A stretch of 64,000 bases of DNA from an uncultured Flavobacteriaceae bacterium. Its GTDB lineage: Bacteria > Bacteroidota > Bacteroidia > Flavobacteriales > Flavobacteriaceae. Positions 1-7,599 of this stretch are shown in pieces; positions within the stretch are counted from its first letter, which is position 1, and the number at the start of each line of letters is the position of its first letter. Below the pieces are notes generated by a model. The model ran no database searches, had not been told where the DNA came from, and was given only the letters and a program-made list of their open reading frames with translations. A program made the translations under genes and the position numbers. The DNA lies in assembly GCA_947502495.1 (NCBI GenBank), contig CANNAC010000014.1:1-64000 (forward strand), in the 5' to 3' direction.

Positions 1-83
1 AGAAAAAACATACATTCCTATAAGACTTTTGTAATGAAAAAAGGGAATGGACTTCGTCGAGTCCCAGTTTTCAACATCTTGAG

Positions 84-120
84 AAAAGCCAATCCAAAAG
101 ATTGGATTGCTTTTTTGTTT
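84..120 (+). terminator. Terminator hairpin in repeat copy 1
   Basis: The eight-base stem CAATCCAA/TTGGATTG with an AAGA loop is flanked by pairing A and T runs and ends in a T-rich tract. It would stop rightward transcription entering from the left of the window. Confidence 0.6.
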
Positions 121-245
121 TAAAAATATACTTGAAATTAAAATTATATACGTTTTTAAAACAGAAAAAACATACATTCCTATAAGACTTTTGTAATGAA
201 AAAAGGGAATGGACTTCGTCGAGTCCCAGTTTTCAACATGTTGAG

Positions 246-282
246 AAAAGCCAATCCAAAAGATTGGATTGCTTTTTTGTTT
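246..282 (+). terminator. Terminator hairpin in repeat copy 2
   Basis: Identical hairpin and T tract to the one in copy 1, 162 bases further on. It reads rightward and faces the leftward terminator at 328-355. Confidence 0.6.
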
Positions 283-327
283 TAAAAATATACTTGAAAG
301 CGAGCTTTCCGAATATTTTTAAAACAA

Positions 328-355
328 AAAAGCCGAAACTTTCGTTTCGGCTTTT
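328..355 (-). terminator. Displaced native terminator of the tRNA operon
   Basis: A 12-bp perfect stem (AAAAGCCGAAAC/GTTTCGGCTTTT) has a four-base loop. On the minus strand it is followed by a T-rich tract. It lies five bases beyond attL. Before insertion of the element it would have sat just downstream of the leftward tRNA-Gly/tRNA-Leu pair, so it is most simply their original terminator, now about 7.7 kb away. Confidence 0.7.
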
Positions 356-360
356 CATCT

Positions 361-381
361 GTACTGAAGACGGGACTTGAA
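361..381. repeat. attL, tRNA-Leu 3'-end duplicate
   Basis: These 21 bases match 8014-8034 exactly and diverge on both sides. They correspond to the T-loop through the discriminator base of the tRNA-Leu gene, read on the minus strand. This is the partial tRNA copy left at the integrase-proximal end. Confidence 0.9.
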
Positions 382-515
382 ACTATCTAATTGTATATGT
401 TTTCAACCTCAACAAAATATACTAAAACAGTATCAACTTCTCAAAAACAAACAATAACAAGTAATAACAAGCACTCTAAATAAATGCAATGATATTGATG
501 CAATTGCAAATCCAC

Positions 516-543
516 CGTACAAATATCGTACAACACCGTACAA
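516..543 (+). repeat. Three phased CGTACAA repeats (left arm sites)
   Basis: CGTACAA occurs at 516-522, 527-533 and 537-543, spaced 11 and 10 bp apart, so all three face the same side of the helix. Two more copies with 11-bp spacing and the same orientation lie at 7939-7956 near the right end. Such placement fits arm-type binding sites of the element's tyrosine recombinase or directionality factor. The left set also lies just upstream of the integrase -7 element and could autoregulate it. The role is inferred. Confidence 0.6.
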
Positions 544-559
544 GTATATAAAAATTGAT

Positions 560-567
560 TATATTTG
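560..567 (+). promoter_or_regulatory. Integrase promoter, -7 element
   Basis: TATATTTG matches the Bacteroidota -7 consensus TAnnTTTG. No good -33 TTG is visible; the CGTACAA repeats occupy that region. Transcription would begin at about 574, which supports ATG 589 over the upstream TTG 565 as the integrase start. Confidence 0.45.
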
Positions 568-588
568 ATTGTTCAAAACGTTCAAATT

Positions 589-1923
589 ATGGCAACTATC
601 AATTTTTTACACCGTTCTACAAAAGAAGTAGCACCTTTAACACTTCGTCTATTATTTAGAGATAATACCAAAGACAAAGATTTTGTTTACAGCACTAAAA
701 CAAATTACCGAATAGACAAAACATACTGGAGAAGTCACAAATCCAATAAAAAAGATGCCGACTTTAAAAACAAACAACTTGAAGTAAAAAATGATTTACA
801 AGAGATTGAAAATTTCATACTTGAAGCATTCAACAACACACCATTAACAGAAATTTCAAAAGAATGGTTAAGCAATCAAATGCACTTATTCTACAACCCT
901 ATAACAGAAAACAAACAAAGTGATTTATTAGTTGATGCAATTCAAGATATAATAGACAATGCAGACACTCGCAAAAATGCTAAAGGAGGTTTAGGAATAT
1001 CAAAAAGCAGAATTAATTCCTATAAATCCTTAAAAGATTTCATTACTAAATATCAAGAAAGCAGAAGTTACAAGGTTAAAGATGTTAATATAAAATTCGC
1101 GAAGGATTTTTTAAAATACCTTATCCACAAAGAAAAATACGGAATTGGTTACGCTACTAAAAAAATAGCAGATTTAAAAACGGTTTGTTTTGACGCGGAA
1201 ACGAATGGCGTTGAGGTACATTTTCAACTAAAAAAAATAGACAGTACAAAACCAACAAACGACAATATTATATATCTAAATGAAACAGAATTAAAAACCA
1301 TTGCAGATGCAGAACTACCAACCGAAGCACTTAAAAACGTTCGTAAATGGTTATTATTAGGCTGTAACATTGGTCAACGTGGTGGCGACTTACTGAATAT
1401 TAATGAAAGCAATTTTATCAATAGAAACGGTTTACAAGTAATAGAGTTAAGACAACAGAAAACAAATAAAAACGTAACCATACCAGTACTAGATACAACA
1501 AAACAAATACTAGAAACTGGACTACCTTATAAAATATCAATTCAAAAATTTAACAAGCAAGTTAAAGAAGTATGCAAACTATCAGGAATAAACGAAGTAA
1601 TAAAAGGTGGCATTATTGAAGTTACCGAAAAAGGAAAAGGAAACAAACAAAAAAGAAAAATAGAAGGCAACTATATGAAATGGCAACTTATTGGCTCGCA
1701 TGTTTGTAGACGTTCCTTCGCTTCCAATCTATATGGTTTATTACCAACACCCTTAATAATGCAAATAACTGCACATAGCACCGAAAAAATGCTATTAAAC
1801 TACATAGGAAAACAAGGTTTAGACTACGCACAACAAATAGCAGATTTCTACACGTTGCAAGCACAAAAAGAAAAAAAAGAAAGCAAACTAACATTAATAA
1901 AAAAGGCTTCTAATCAAAACTAG
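589..1923 (+). CDS. Tyrosine-type site-specific integrase
   Basis: A 444-residue recombinase that would catalyse integration and excision of the element at the tRNA-Leu site. The N-terminal third resembles the arm-binding domain of Bacteroidota integrases, followed by a SAM-like core-binding domain at about residues 120-220. The catalytic domain shows the full set of residues: Arg264 in GQRGGD, His371-x-x-Arg374 in HVCRR, His396 in TAHST, and the nucleophile Tyr405 in LNYIG. I chose ATG 589 because a promoter-like TATATTTG overlaps the upstream TTG at 565. It lies next to attL and reads inward, as usual for tRNA-targeted elements. The gene looks intact. Confidence 0.93.
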   Translation: MATINFLHRSTKEVAPLTLRLLFRDNTKDKDFVYSTKTNYRIDKTYWRSHKSNKKDADFKNKQLEVKNDLQEIENFILEAFNNTPLTEISKEWLSNQMHLFYNPITENKQSDLLVDAIQDIIDNADTRKNAKGGLGISKSRINSYKSLKDFITKYQESRSYKVKDVNIKFAKDFLKYLIHKEKYGIGYATKKIADLKTVCFDAETNGVEVHFQLKKIDSTKPTNDNIIYLNETELKTIADAELPTEALKNVRKWLLLGCNIGQRGGDLLNINESNFINRNGLQVIELRQQKTNKNVTIPVLDTTKQILETGLPYKISIQKFNKQVKEVCKLSGINEVIKGGIIEVTEKGKGNKQKRKIEGNYMKWQLIGSHVCRRSFASNLYGLLPTPLIMQITAHSTEKMLLNYIGKQGLDYAQQIADFYTLQAQKEKKESKLTLIKKASNQN

Positions 1924-2048
1924 AAGCACCAATCTCAACATCTTAAATCAAAACAATAAGAGTTTTGTATATTTATAATAATAATCATGAAAACAAAAAC
2001 ACCCACAATTATATTTTAAAATTTGTTTTTTTATAACAACAACTCATA

Positions 2049-2729
2049 ATGATTGATAAAAGATATACTATTGCAATATCCGAAGAACAAGACAATTTAC
2101 TGCCGATAGATACAATTCTAAAGAATGATAAGTGTAGAGAAATCGTTTACGAATACACAATGCTAGTAAAAGATTCTGAAGAGGACTTCATACTAAAATA
2201 TAACGTTTACTCAAGTAAGTTTATGAGATATTTAGACGAAGAAAGCAACCTTCTGTTATGTGAGAGAAATTTCATTTATGTATGCATATACGTTCTTGGA
2301 GAATTTAGTCAATTTATTAAATCAGAAGAAATAAAATCAGAAGTAGACTACCTAGGAAATACGCAACATGCAATATTTTTTTTATACCGTAAACTTGCTG
2401 ATGTTTTTACTTTTACAAACCTAGAGGATGAAGAAGACATCAATCTATTCAATACAAATTCTTCAAAAGGAACAGAAAAAATAATTATGCTTGAAAAGTT
2501 AGGCATTATTGACTTACTAAAAAATCAAGAACCGTTTAACACCTCTATTAATTCACTTGCAAAAGCAATTAGTTTAATTACAGGAGAAAAACTAACGACC
2601 ATACAATCATACATAAACCCTATCATTAGTGATGGTGTAAACCAAAAAAACAACCCTTTAAATTCACAAAAAACAGTAGACAAAGTAACCCGAAAACTAA
2701 TATCAATCGGCTATAATCCATTAAAATAA
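2049..2729 (+). CDS. Hypothetical protein of mobile element
   Basis: A 226-residue soluble protein with no signal peptide or membrane segment. The C-terminal 70 residues (helical, with the segment SLAKAISLITGEKLTTIQSY followed by a KNNP motif) resemble a segment I associate with uncharacterised proteins next to Bacteroidota integrases; I cannot attach a function to it. It lies 125 bp after the integrase and before the helix-turn-helix gene, so a role in maintenance or regulation of the element is possible but unproven. Start ATG 2049 is the first in frame. Confidence 0.6.
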   Translation: MIDKRYTIAISEEQDNLLPIDTILKNDKCREIVYEYTMLVKDSEEDFILKYNVYSSKFMRYLDEESNLLLCERNFIYVCIYVLGEFSQFIKSEEIKSEVDYLGNTQHAIFFLYRKLADVFTFTNLEDEEDINLFNTNSSKGTEKIIMLEKLGIIDLLKNQEPFNTSINSLAKAISLITGEKLTTIQSYINPIISDGVNQKNNPLNSQKTVDKVTRKLISIGYNPLK

Positions 2730-2741
2730 ACACAATGCATA

Positions 2742-2772
2742 TTTTTTAGGGAAAACCTAAAAAAAACCTAAA
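2742..2772. promoter_or_regulatory. Inverted repeat TTTTTTAGG/CCTAAAAAA, candidate operator
   Basis: A perfect 9-bp inverted repeat (2742-2750 and 2756-2764) with a GAAAA loop is followed by a further CCTAAA half-site at 2767-2772. It lies about 40 bp before the helix-turn-helix gene. A related palindrome, CCTAAAGATTTAGG, lies at 4681-4694. This could be autoregulation by the adjacent DNA-binding protein. There is no T tract on the plus strand, so a simple rightward terminator is less likely. Confidence 0.4.
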
Positions 2773-2807
2773 CTCTATTTGTTGAATAACATTTAAACAA
2801 TAGAGTT

Positions 2808-3092
2808 ATGCAAAACGCAATTACACAATTACACAATTTAAGTCCTGAACAATTAGGCAATCTTTTCGAGAAAGTGGTAACAGATAAGTTTAACGACTTA
2901 TTAAAGTATTACGAACCACGAACACCAACAGAATACTTAACACGTCGTGAAGTCGCTGAATTACTTTCAGTCGACTTATCAAGTGTACACAATTACACCA
3001 AAAGAAAACTTCTTACTTCTTATGGTATTGGAGCACGTGTATATTACAAACGTACGGAAGTAGAGAACGCTTTAGTAAAACTTAATAAATAG
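2808..3092 (+). CDS. Helix-turn-helix protein, excisionase-like
   Basis: A 94-residue protein. The C-terminal half (about residues 43-94) has the excisionase/MerR-type winged-helix pattern: LTRREVAELLSVD, then SVHNYTKR, a short wing, and VYYKRTEVENAL. The N-terminal half is probably a short helical dimerisation segment. Proteins of this class act either as recombination directionality factors for tyrosine integrases or as small regulators. Its size and its position three genes from the integrase favour excisionase. It is three bases upstream of the next gene, so the two are probably co-transcribed. Confidence 0.75.
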   Translation: MQNAITQLHNLSPEQLGNLFEKVVTDKFNDLLKYYEPRTPTEYLTRREVAELLSVDLSSVHNYTKRKLLTSYGIGARVYYKRTEVENALVKLNK

Positions 3093-3095
3093 GTT

Positions 3096-3482
3096 ATGAC
3101 TACAGCAACAGCAACACCAATAATTCACGTATTCAAGGAATACAATATTGGAAAGTTCAAATCTACTAAGCACTATGAAATTAAGACGGTTACAAATGGA
3201 ACTAACCAATTAACCGATATAATTAACATTTCTAAAGATAGAGATTGCGCACAGTCTATGCCTGAATACTGGATTCAGATACGCGAGGATAACAAATGGA
3301 AAAAACCGCGTCTAACTGGCTTATTTAAAACAAGCGAAAACCTCATCTTTAAAGGCGACACCGAAAAGAAAAAAAACCTTTTACTATTTAGGTTTTCTAA
3401 AGATGCCGAAACCTTAACAATTTACTTTTACAGTAATTTCTACACTAAGGATTTAAGAACACTATTACAGACAATTAACTAG
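3096..3482 (+). CDS. Hypothetical protein of mobile element
   Basis: A 128-residue soluble protein rich in Lys, Thr and aromatic residues. It has a Thr/Ala-rich N-terminus, no signal sequence, and a basic, beta-rich middle (KWKKPRLTGLF). I do not recognise a family. It starts three bases after the helix-turn-helix gene stop and is followed directly by a terminator, so these two genes form one small unit. The position just upstream of the replication initiator would fit a DNA-binding or single-strand-binding accessory role; that is speculation. Confidence 0.55.
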   Translation: MTTATATPIIHVFKEYNIGKFKSTKHYEIKTVTNGTNQLTDIINISKDRDCAQSMPEYWIQIREDNKWKKPRLTGLFKTSENLIFKGDTEKKKNLLLFRFSKDAETLTIYFYSNFYTKDLRTLLQTIN

Positions 3483-3496
3483 CAACAAAGGAGCAT

Positions 3497-3527
3497 AAAA
3501 AAGAGGGCGTTCAAAACCCTCTTTTTA
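3497..3527 (+). terminator. Terminator after the HTH gene pair
   Basis: Stem AAGAGGG/CCCTCTT (3501-3507 and 3517-3523), extended by A/T pairing, ends in TTTTT. It separates the helix-turn-helix unit from the replication gene. Confidence 0.75.
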
Positions 3528-3587
3528 TTGTTCAAATGTTAGGACTACAGCAACGTAATACCCATAAACAAATATACATTTTTCTAA

Positions 3588-4667
3588 TTGATTGACTTCT
3601 TAAAATACTACCTAATTAACACAGACTACGAGAACATCGAAGGAAGTATATATTTAGATTTTATTGCGAAGGTCAACAAAAACACTGGCGAAATTGGAGC
3701 GTACATATACGCCTTTTATAGAGGTTTAGAATTTAGAATATATGAAACTACGGAAAAAACAAATTACAGACGTATTACAGTAGAAGGAAGCCTTCATAAA
3801 TATTGGAATGAAGGCACACACAATTTTAACGATTTCGGGATTAATGGAATTACAGAAGCATTAAAAGACTTAAAAAACAAATTTAACATACTACCTGAAA
3901 ATTGCATTCTTAGACAGTTAGAAATTGGAGTTAACTTAACACCTCCATATAAGACAAAAATACTTCTACAATCGTGCATAATGCATAAAACAAAACCCTT
4001 CAAATGGATTTACACAAAAGACGAAGGCAATTACATTCAACTAAAAAACCAAAGACATTTTATAAAACTATACGACAAGAAAACCCACTATCAAAATAAA
4101 GGTTTTCAAATTGACAATGAGATTATGAGATTAGAAAAAAAATGGTGCAAAATGATCGAGTTAAACAATAAAGGCATTTATACTTTAGAAGATTTAATAA
4201 AGTACGATTTAAGGAATTTTAAAAGCGATTTACTGAAGTTATGGCAAGATGTATTGTATTGCGACCTTAAAACAATTAAAGGCACTAAAAACGACAACAA
4301 ATACAACAATGTTAATTGGTGGAATCAACTTAAATATGAAAACTTTAAGTACCACAGAAACCAACTAAACAACTTACTAGAATTAAACCCAAACAACACA
4401 AAGAAAACAATTGCAAATCTTATTGAAAAAAAGGTAGATTTTCTAAACACAAAAACTACCGAAATTAACCCTTTAGATATACTGTTAAAAACGGTAGTTT
4501 CTACTTCAGAAAACACATACATAAATTGCTATTACAACCCGATAAATTTTGATAGATATAAAAACAGTAATCCTCTATCATTAAACACTGAAGTAAAAGA
4601 GTACTGCAAACAAACACCTTCAATTCTAATAAAACCAAGATTAAACCCTTATATCCGATTAAATTAA
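3588..4667 (+). CDS. Putative replication initiator, phage gene II-like
   Basis: A 359-residue protein. The order of motifs resembles rolling-circle initiators of the filamentous-phage gene II/CRI family: an N-terminal MID start, a SLHKYWN segment followed by NDF at about residue 68, a short conserved RQLEIGVN strand at about residue 109, and an IKLYDKKTHY then IMRLEKKW segment at about residues 158-185. In that family the last segment is where the Lys-Tyr-Asp-Lys and Arg-x-Glu residues lie. I do not see a canonical HUH metal motif, and no coat or Zot-type gene is present. The start is a TTG at 3588; the first ATG is well inside the conserved region. It would replicate the excised circle. A different nuclease family remains possible. 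Confidence 0.5.
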   Translation: MIDFLKYYLINTDYENIEGSIYLDFIAKVNKNTGEIGAYIYAFYRGLEFRIYETTEKTNYRRITVEGSLHKYWNEGTHNFNDFGINGITEALKDLKNKFNILPENCILRQLEIGVNLTPPYKTKILLQSCIMHKTKPFKWIYTKDEGNYIQLKNQRHFIKLYDKKTHYQNKGFQIDNEIMRLEKKWCKMIELNNKGIYTLEDLIKYDLRNFKSDLLKLWQDVLYCDLKTIKGTKNDNKYNNVNWWNQLKYENFKYHRNQLNNLLELNPNNTKKTIANLIEKKVDFLNTKTTEINPLDILLKTVVSTSENTYINCYYNPINFDRYKNSNPLSLNTEVKEYCKQTPSILIKPRLNPYIRLN

Positions 4668-4680
4668 TAATAACAAGTTT

Positions 4681-4694
4681 CCTAAAGATTTAGG
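4681..4694. promoter_or_regulatory. Palindrome CCTAAAGATTTAGG, candidate operator
   Basis: A perfect 6-bp inverted repeat with a two-base centre lies 20 bp before the next start codon. It shares CCTAAA with the inverted repeat at 2742-2764, so both could be sites for the element's helix-turn-helix protein. Confidence 0.35.
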
Positions 4695-4713
4695 TTATAC
4701 AAATTCTTACACT

Positions 4714-5304
4714 ATGCCAAAACCATACACATTCCCTTGCTTATTTGATGAACTGAAAAACATTAGTATTTCTAAACTCATAGAATGGAATTACTTAAAA
4801 GAAAACTCACACAAGCAAGGAGTTATTTCTTGGAGTAATAGATACAACGAAGTAACAAGCAGAATAAACATAGAAGTTAATGTAAATCAGCAATACGTTA
4901 ATCTTAGTTATACAAGTAACGAAACCGTCTATAATTATAATGTAGATTTAGTTACTGTTCCATCTAATTTAGGCAAGGGCAAAATATGGTATTTTATTTG
5001 CGCCTACACTGGAAAAAGATGCAGAATACTTCATTTAATAGACGGCAAGTTTTTGCATCGTTCGGCTTTAAAAAGTGGAATGTACTCGAAGCAAACAAGT
5101 AGTAAGAAATGGCGACAAATAGAAAGGGTTTACGGTTCTTATTTTGATTCTGAAAAGTACTATAAACAACTTTACAAAAAACACTTTAAAAAGTTCTATA
5201 ACGGCAAACCAACGAAACGTTATTTAAAACTTTTAAGAGAAATTAATAAAGCCGAAAAAATTTCAGTTAAAGACATTGAACGCCTTATGATATTTGGAAG
5301 TTAA
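4714..5304 (+). CDS. Conserved hypothetical protein
   Basis: A 196-residue soluble protein. The centre (about residues 85-135) reads WYFICAYTGKRCRILHL, then a FLHR motif, SGMYSKQT and SKKWR. I recognise this as a pattern shared by uncharacterised proteins of bacterial mobile elements, where paired cysteines often suggest a zinc-ribbon-like fold; only two cysteines are seen here (CAYTGKRC). The C-terminus is very basic, which would suit nucleic-acid binding. It follows the replication initiator by 46 bp and may be its partner. Function unknown. Confidence 0.6.
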   Translation: MPKPYTFPCLFDELKNISISKLIEWNYLKENSHKQGVISWSNRYNEVTSRINIEVNVNQQYVNLSYTSNETVYNYNVDLVTVPSNLGKGKIWYFICAYTGKRCRILHLIDGKFLHRSALKSGMYSKQTSSKKWRQIERVYGSYFDSEKYYKQLYKKHFKKFYNGKPTKRYLKLLREINKAEKISVKDIERLMIFGS

Positions 5305-5320
5305 TTTTTAATAATAAATC

Positions 5321-5401
5321 ATGAATACAAAGAGAGATAAAAAATATTATTTACTACTGATTATTGATATACTATTAATTGGCTTACTATTTATATCATA
5401 A
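5321..5401 (+). CDS. Putative 26-residue single-span membrane peptide
   Basis: ATG 5321 to TAA 5401 encodes a lysine- and arginine-rich N-terminus of eight residues (MNTKRDKK) and then an almost uninterrupted hydrophobic stretch of Leu, Ile, Phe and Gly. It follows the preceding stop codon by 16 bp. A similar design recurs at 6860-6958. Such peptides can be type I toxin-like, small coat-like, or chance products of AT-rich DNA. No ribosome binding site is obvious, which is normal in this phylum. Confidence 0.35.
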   Translation: MNTKRDKKYYLLLIIDILLIGLLFIS

Positions 5402-5676
5402 TTTACAAATACAACTAATTAAAACACTTAGAATATCTTAGATAAAAACAGACGGAATAATACTAACTATTACTAACATTTAGAATAATAACAATTGAAT
5501 AATCAATACTTTTTTCAATTAGCAATTATTTTAATAGTTAGAGTAAAATTACACTCTTTCTGAATTTATGAGGATAACCGTAATTCATACTCAATAAAAT
5601 ACTATACATTTACTCAACACACTAACAATCAAATGTTTTACACACCCATAGTTCTAACTATTAAAATCAATTAATT

Positions 5677-6216
5677 ATGAAAAATATTTTCATCCGCTTA
5701 TTTACAACACTTTTTTTAACAACGATATACGCACAAGATATTCCAAAACTAAAATTGACTAGAATTGGAGTTGAACCAATTGTCGTAAACGTTGATAGTT
5801 TAACAGCAAAAAATATTTACAAAAATGCTTTAAACTGGGTTCAAGAAACATATAAAAATCCCGATGAGGTATTAAAAGCAAACATTGAAAATGAAAAAAT
5901 AAGAATTAACGGATATTCGCGCGATGCATGGTGGTATAAATCAATAGGAATTATACTATACTATAATATTGATTATACTATTGAGATATCCTTTAAAGAT
6001 GGTAAATACCGATTTGAATATATTGTTGGACAATTTTACCTTAAGACTGGTCAGAGAGCACAGTATGGTTATAGTTCCTTCTTTAAAAAAAGTGGAGAAG
6101 TTAGAAAAGTTTATATAAGTGGTGTTTCAAGTTTAGAAGAAACAATGAATGATTTATCTCTTTCTTTTTATAATTACGTTACTGGAAAAACAAAAAAATC
6201 TAATGATGATTGGTAA
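5677..6216 (+). CDS. Exported DUF4468-like protein
   Basis: A 179-residue protein with a signal peptide ending near TIYAQ (about residue 20), so exported to the periplasm or surface. Residues of about 45-130 follow the DUF4468 (TBP-like fold) pattern: an N-terminal helix with NALNWVQETYKNPDEVLKA, an ENEKIRINGYSRD strand, and YTIEISFKDGKYRFEY. Function of this family is unknown; it is common in Bacteroidota. It is the first gene after a gene-free stretch (5402-5676) in which I see only AT-rich DNA, and begins the cargo half of the element. Confidence 0.6.
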   Translation: MKNIFIRLFTTLFLTTIYAQDIPKLKLTRIGVEPIVVNVDSLTAKNIYKNALNWVQETYKNPDEVLKANIENEKIRINGYSRDAWWYKSIGIILYYNIDYTIEISFKDGKYRFEYIVGQFYLKTGQRAQYGYSSFFKKSGEVRKVYISGVSSLEETMNDLSLSFYNYVTGKTKKSNDDW

Positions 6217-6258
6217 AATAAATCAATAAGAAACACTAGAAGTTAAAATTAATAAACT

Positions 6259-6738
6259 ATGAAAAAGTTCATATTTATATTCTTAATGTTTTGTTCAATA
6301 TCATATTCTCAAAACAACGAGATACAAAACAACGAAGAACAAACCATTGAAGACACTAAAGAGTTAATAATAAAACTTTTTAATGAATACGCATACCCTA
6401 GAGGATCTTTTCAATTAAAGCATGGTTACAACGCTTCATTTGAAGACAACTACATAAGATTAAGAATTTTTAAAAGTGACAATAAGAGTTTTATTAATAA
6501 CGGAAAACTTTACGACTTCTCAAAATCAACCCAATTTCATGCAGTATCCTACAGAAGTAATGATGTCGCATTTATAAATGTTTTTGTTTCATATTTGATT
6601 AATGAGAAAAAAAATAAATGGATTAAGGATAAATTGGTTATTAGAATAAATGGTCATGACAACGCGGAACTACTTCAAAATGCATTAAAGCAATATGGCG
6701 ACTTAATTCTAAAGAAAAGATTTAAAACTCAAATTTAA
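6259..6738 (+). CDS. Exported hypothetical protein
   Basis: A 159-residue protein with a clear N-terminal signal peptide (MKKFIFIFLMFCSISYSQ, cleavage near residue 18). The mature part has alternating charged and aromatic residues with no cysteines or family motif I recognise. It follows the DUF4468-like gene by 42 bp in the same direction, so the two are probably co-transcribed. Its size and make-up resemble the DUF4468-like neighbour's mature region, but I cannot show homology. Confidence 0.6.
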   Translation: MKKFIFIFLMFCSISYSQNNEIQNNEEQTIEDTKELIIKLFNEYAYPRGSFQLKHGYNASFEDNYIRLRIFKSDNKSFINNGKLYDFSKSTQFHAVSYRSNDVAFINVFVSYLINEKKNKWIKDKLVIRINGHDNAELLQNALKQYGDLILKKRFKTQI

Positions 6739-6859
6739 GTTCATTAAAACAAACAAAATCAATAATTGATTTCTATTAATTATTAGCACTTCCATACGAA
6801 TACTTCTAAATAATTTTATTCAGATTAATAAACTAGAAAACACTTTATTATCTTTAAGT

Positions 6860-6958
6860 ATGGATTCAGAAAAAAATGGTTTAGACAAAAAGGAATTTCT
6901 TATTGGTTTTATAATAGTCATCATAATTACAATAATAGAGATAATTACTCTTTTGTAA
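6860..6958 (+). CDS. Putative 32-residue single-span membrane peptide
   Basis: ATG 6860 to TAA 6956-6958 encodes a charged N-terminal third (MDSEKNGLDKK) followed by a run of about 20 Ile, Val, Leu, Phe, Thr residues with one Glu. It is like the 26-residue peptide at 5321. It lies alone in the 336-bp gap between two exported-protein genes. It could be a small membrane effector or a chance open frame. Confidence 0.33.
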   Translation: MDSEKNGLDKKEFLIGFIIVIIITIIEIITLL

Positions 6959-7074
6959 TTCTACAACAACACCATAGCAGAAGTTAAAAATTTTAAAACT
7001 CGTGCTTTGCTGGACAAGTATTCTATAGACTAAAACAAAGGACTTTAAAAAAATCACAATAAATAGAAACTAAA

Positions 7075-7599
7075 ATGAAAAAAATATTTTTCCTTACCTC
7101 AATATTAATGGTGTTATCGTGCAAAAATAATGATATTGAAAAAATACTATTATCAAAAATTGATGTTACAATAAAAGCAAATATGAATGACCCTAACTCT
7201 TTTGAATTTGGAGAATACGTTTTAGATTCAATATCAAACAAGGATTTTTATAAAGAAAAAATTCGTGAATTAGAATCTAGTGTTAACGTTTTTGTTTATA
7301 ACAAAACATTAGAATCTCAAAATTTGTATGAAAAAAAATATAAATCAACAAAAAAGAAAGTAGATAGCATGGGCATACTTCTATACAGTAGGATAGCAAA
7401 TGAATTGCTACCCAAAATATCCGATACTTTAAACTTAATAGATAAATACAAGGATAGTATTATTATTAATGGCGATAATGATTATGGATATAAAGTATAT
7501 TTTCAGTATCGAGGTAAAAACGGTTTTGGAGGTGTAATCACAAAGGATGGAACTGCTACATTTGACTTAGATAAAAAAATAATGGACATAGATTATTAA
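7075..7599 (+). CDS. Putative lipoprotein
   Basis: A 174-residue protein with a lipoprotein signal peptide; the lipobox ends VLSC with the lipidated Cys at residue 16. The mature part has a helical, Lys-rich middle (about residues 60-125) and a C-terminal strand pattern, YGYKVYFQYRGKNGFGGVI. A similar MNDPNSFEFGEY plus YRGKNGFG layout occurs in uncharacterised Bacteroidota lipoproteins. It is the last gene of the element before attR and probably acts in the envelope. Function unknown. Confidence 0.65.
   Translation: MKKIFFLTSILMVLSCKNNDIEKILLSKIDVTIKANMNDPNSFEFGEYVLDSISNKDFYKEKIRELESSVNVFVYNKTLESQNLYEKKYKSTKKKVDSMGILLYSRIANELLPKISDTLNLIDKYKDSIIINGDNDYGYKVYFQYRGKNGFGGVITKDGTATFDLDKKIMDIDY

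Larger units (their letters stand above)
1..299. repeat. Tandem duplication, 162-bp period
   Basis: Positions 1-137 and 163-299 are near-identical; the one difference I see is a C versus G at 78/240. In the second copy this completes the palindrome TCAACATGTTGA. Each copy contains a small GGACT/AGTCC hairpin, a rho-independent-terminator-like hairpin, and an open frame of 29 codons starting with ATG at 34 and 196. Copy 1 is open upstream to the window edge, so it could be the C-terminus of a gene lying to the left. I do not recognise the peptide. The duplication lies outside the integrated element, left of attL. Confidence 0.85.

Noticed and set aside
1-299. CRISPR-like array
   Set aside because: There are only two long units of about 137 bp with a 25-bp gap, which is a tandem duplication and not a repeat-spacer array; no cas genes are near.
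361-381. A separate truncated tRNA pseudogene
   Set aside because: It matches the 3' end of tRNA-Leu exactly and stops abruptly, which is explained as attL.
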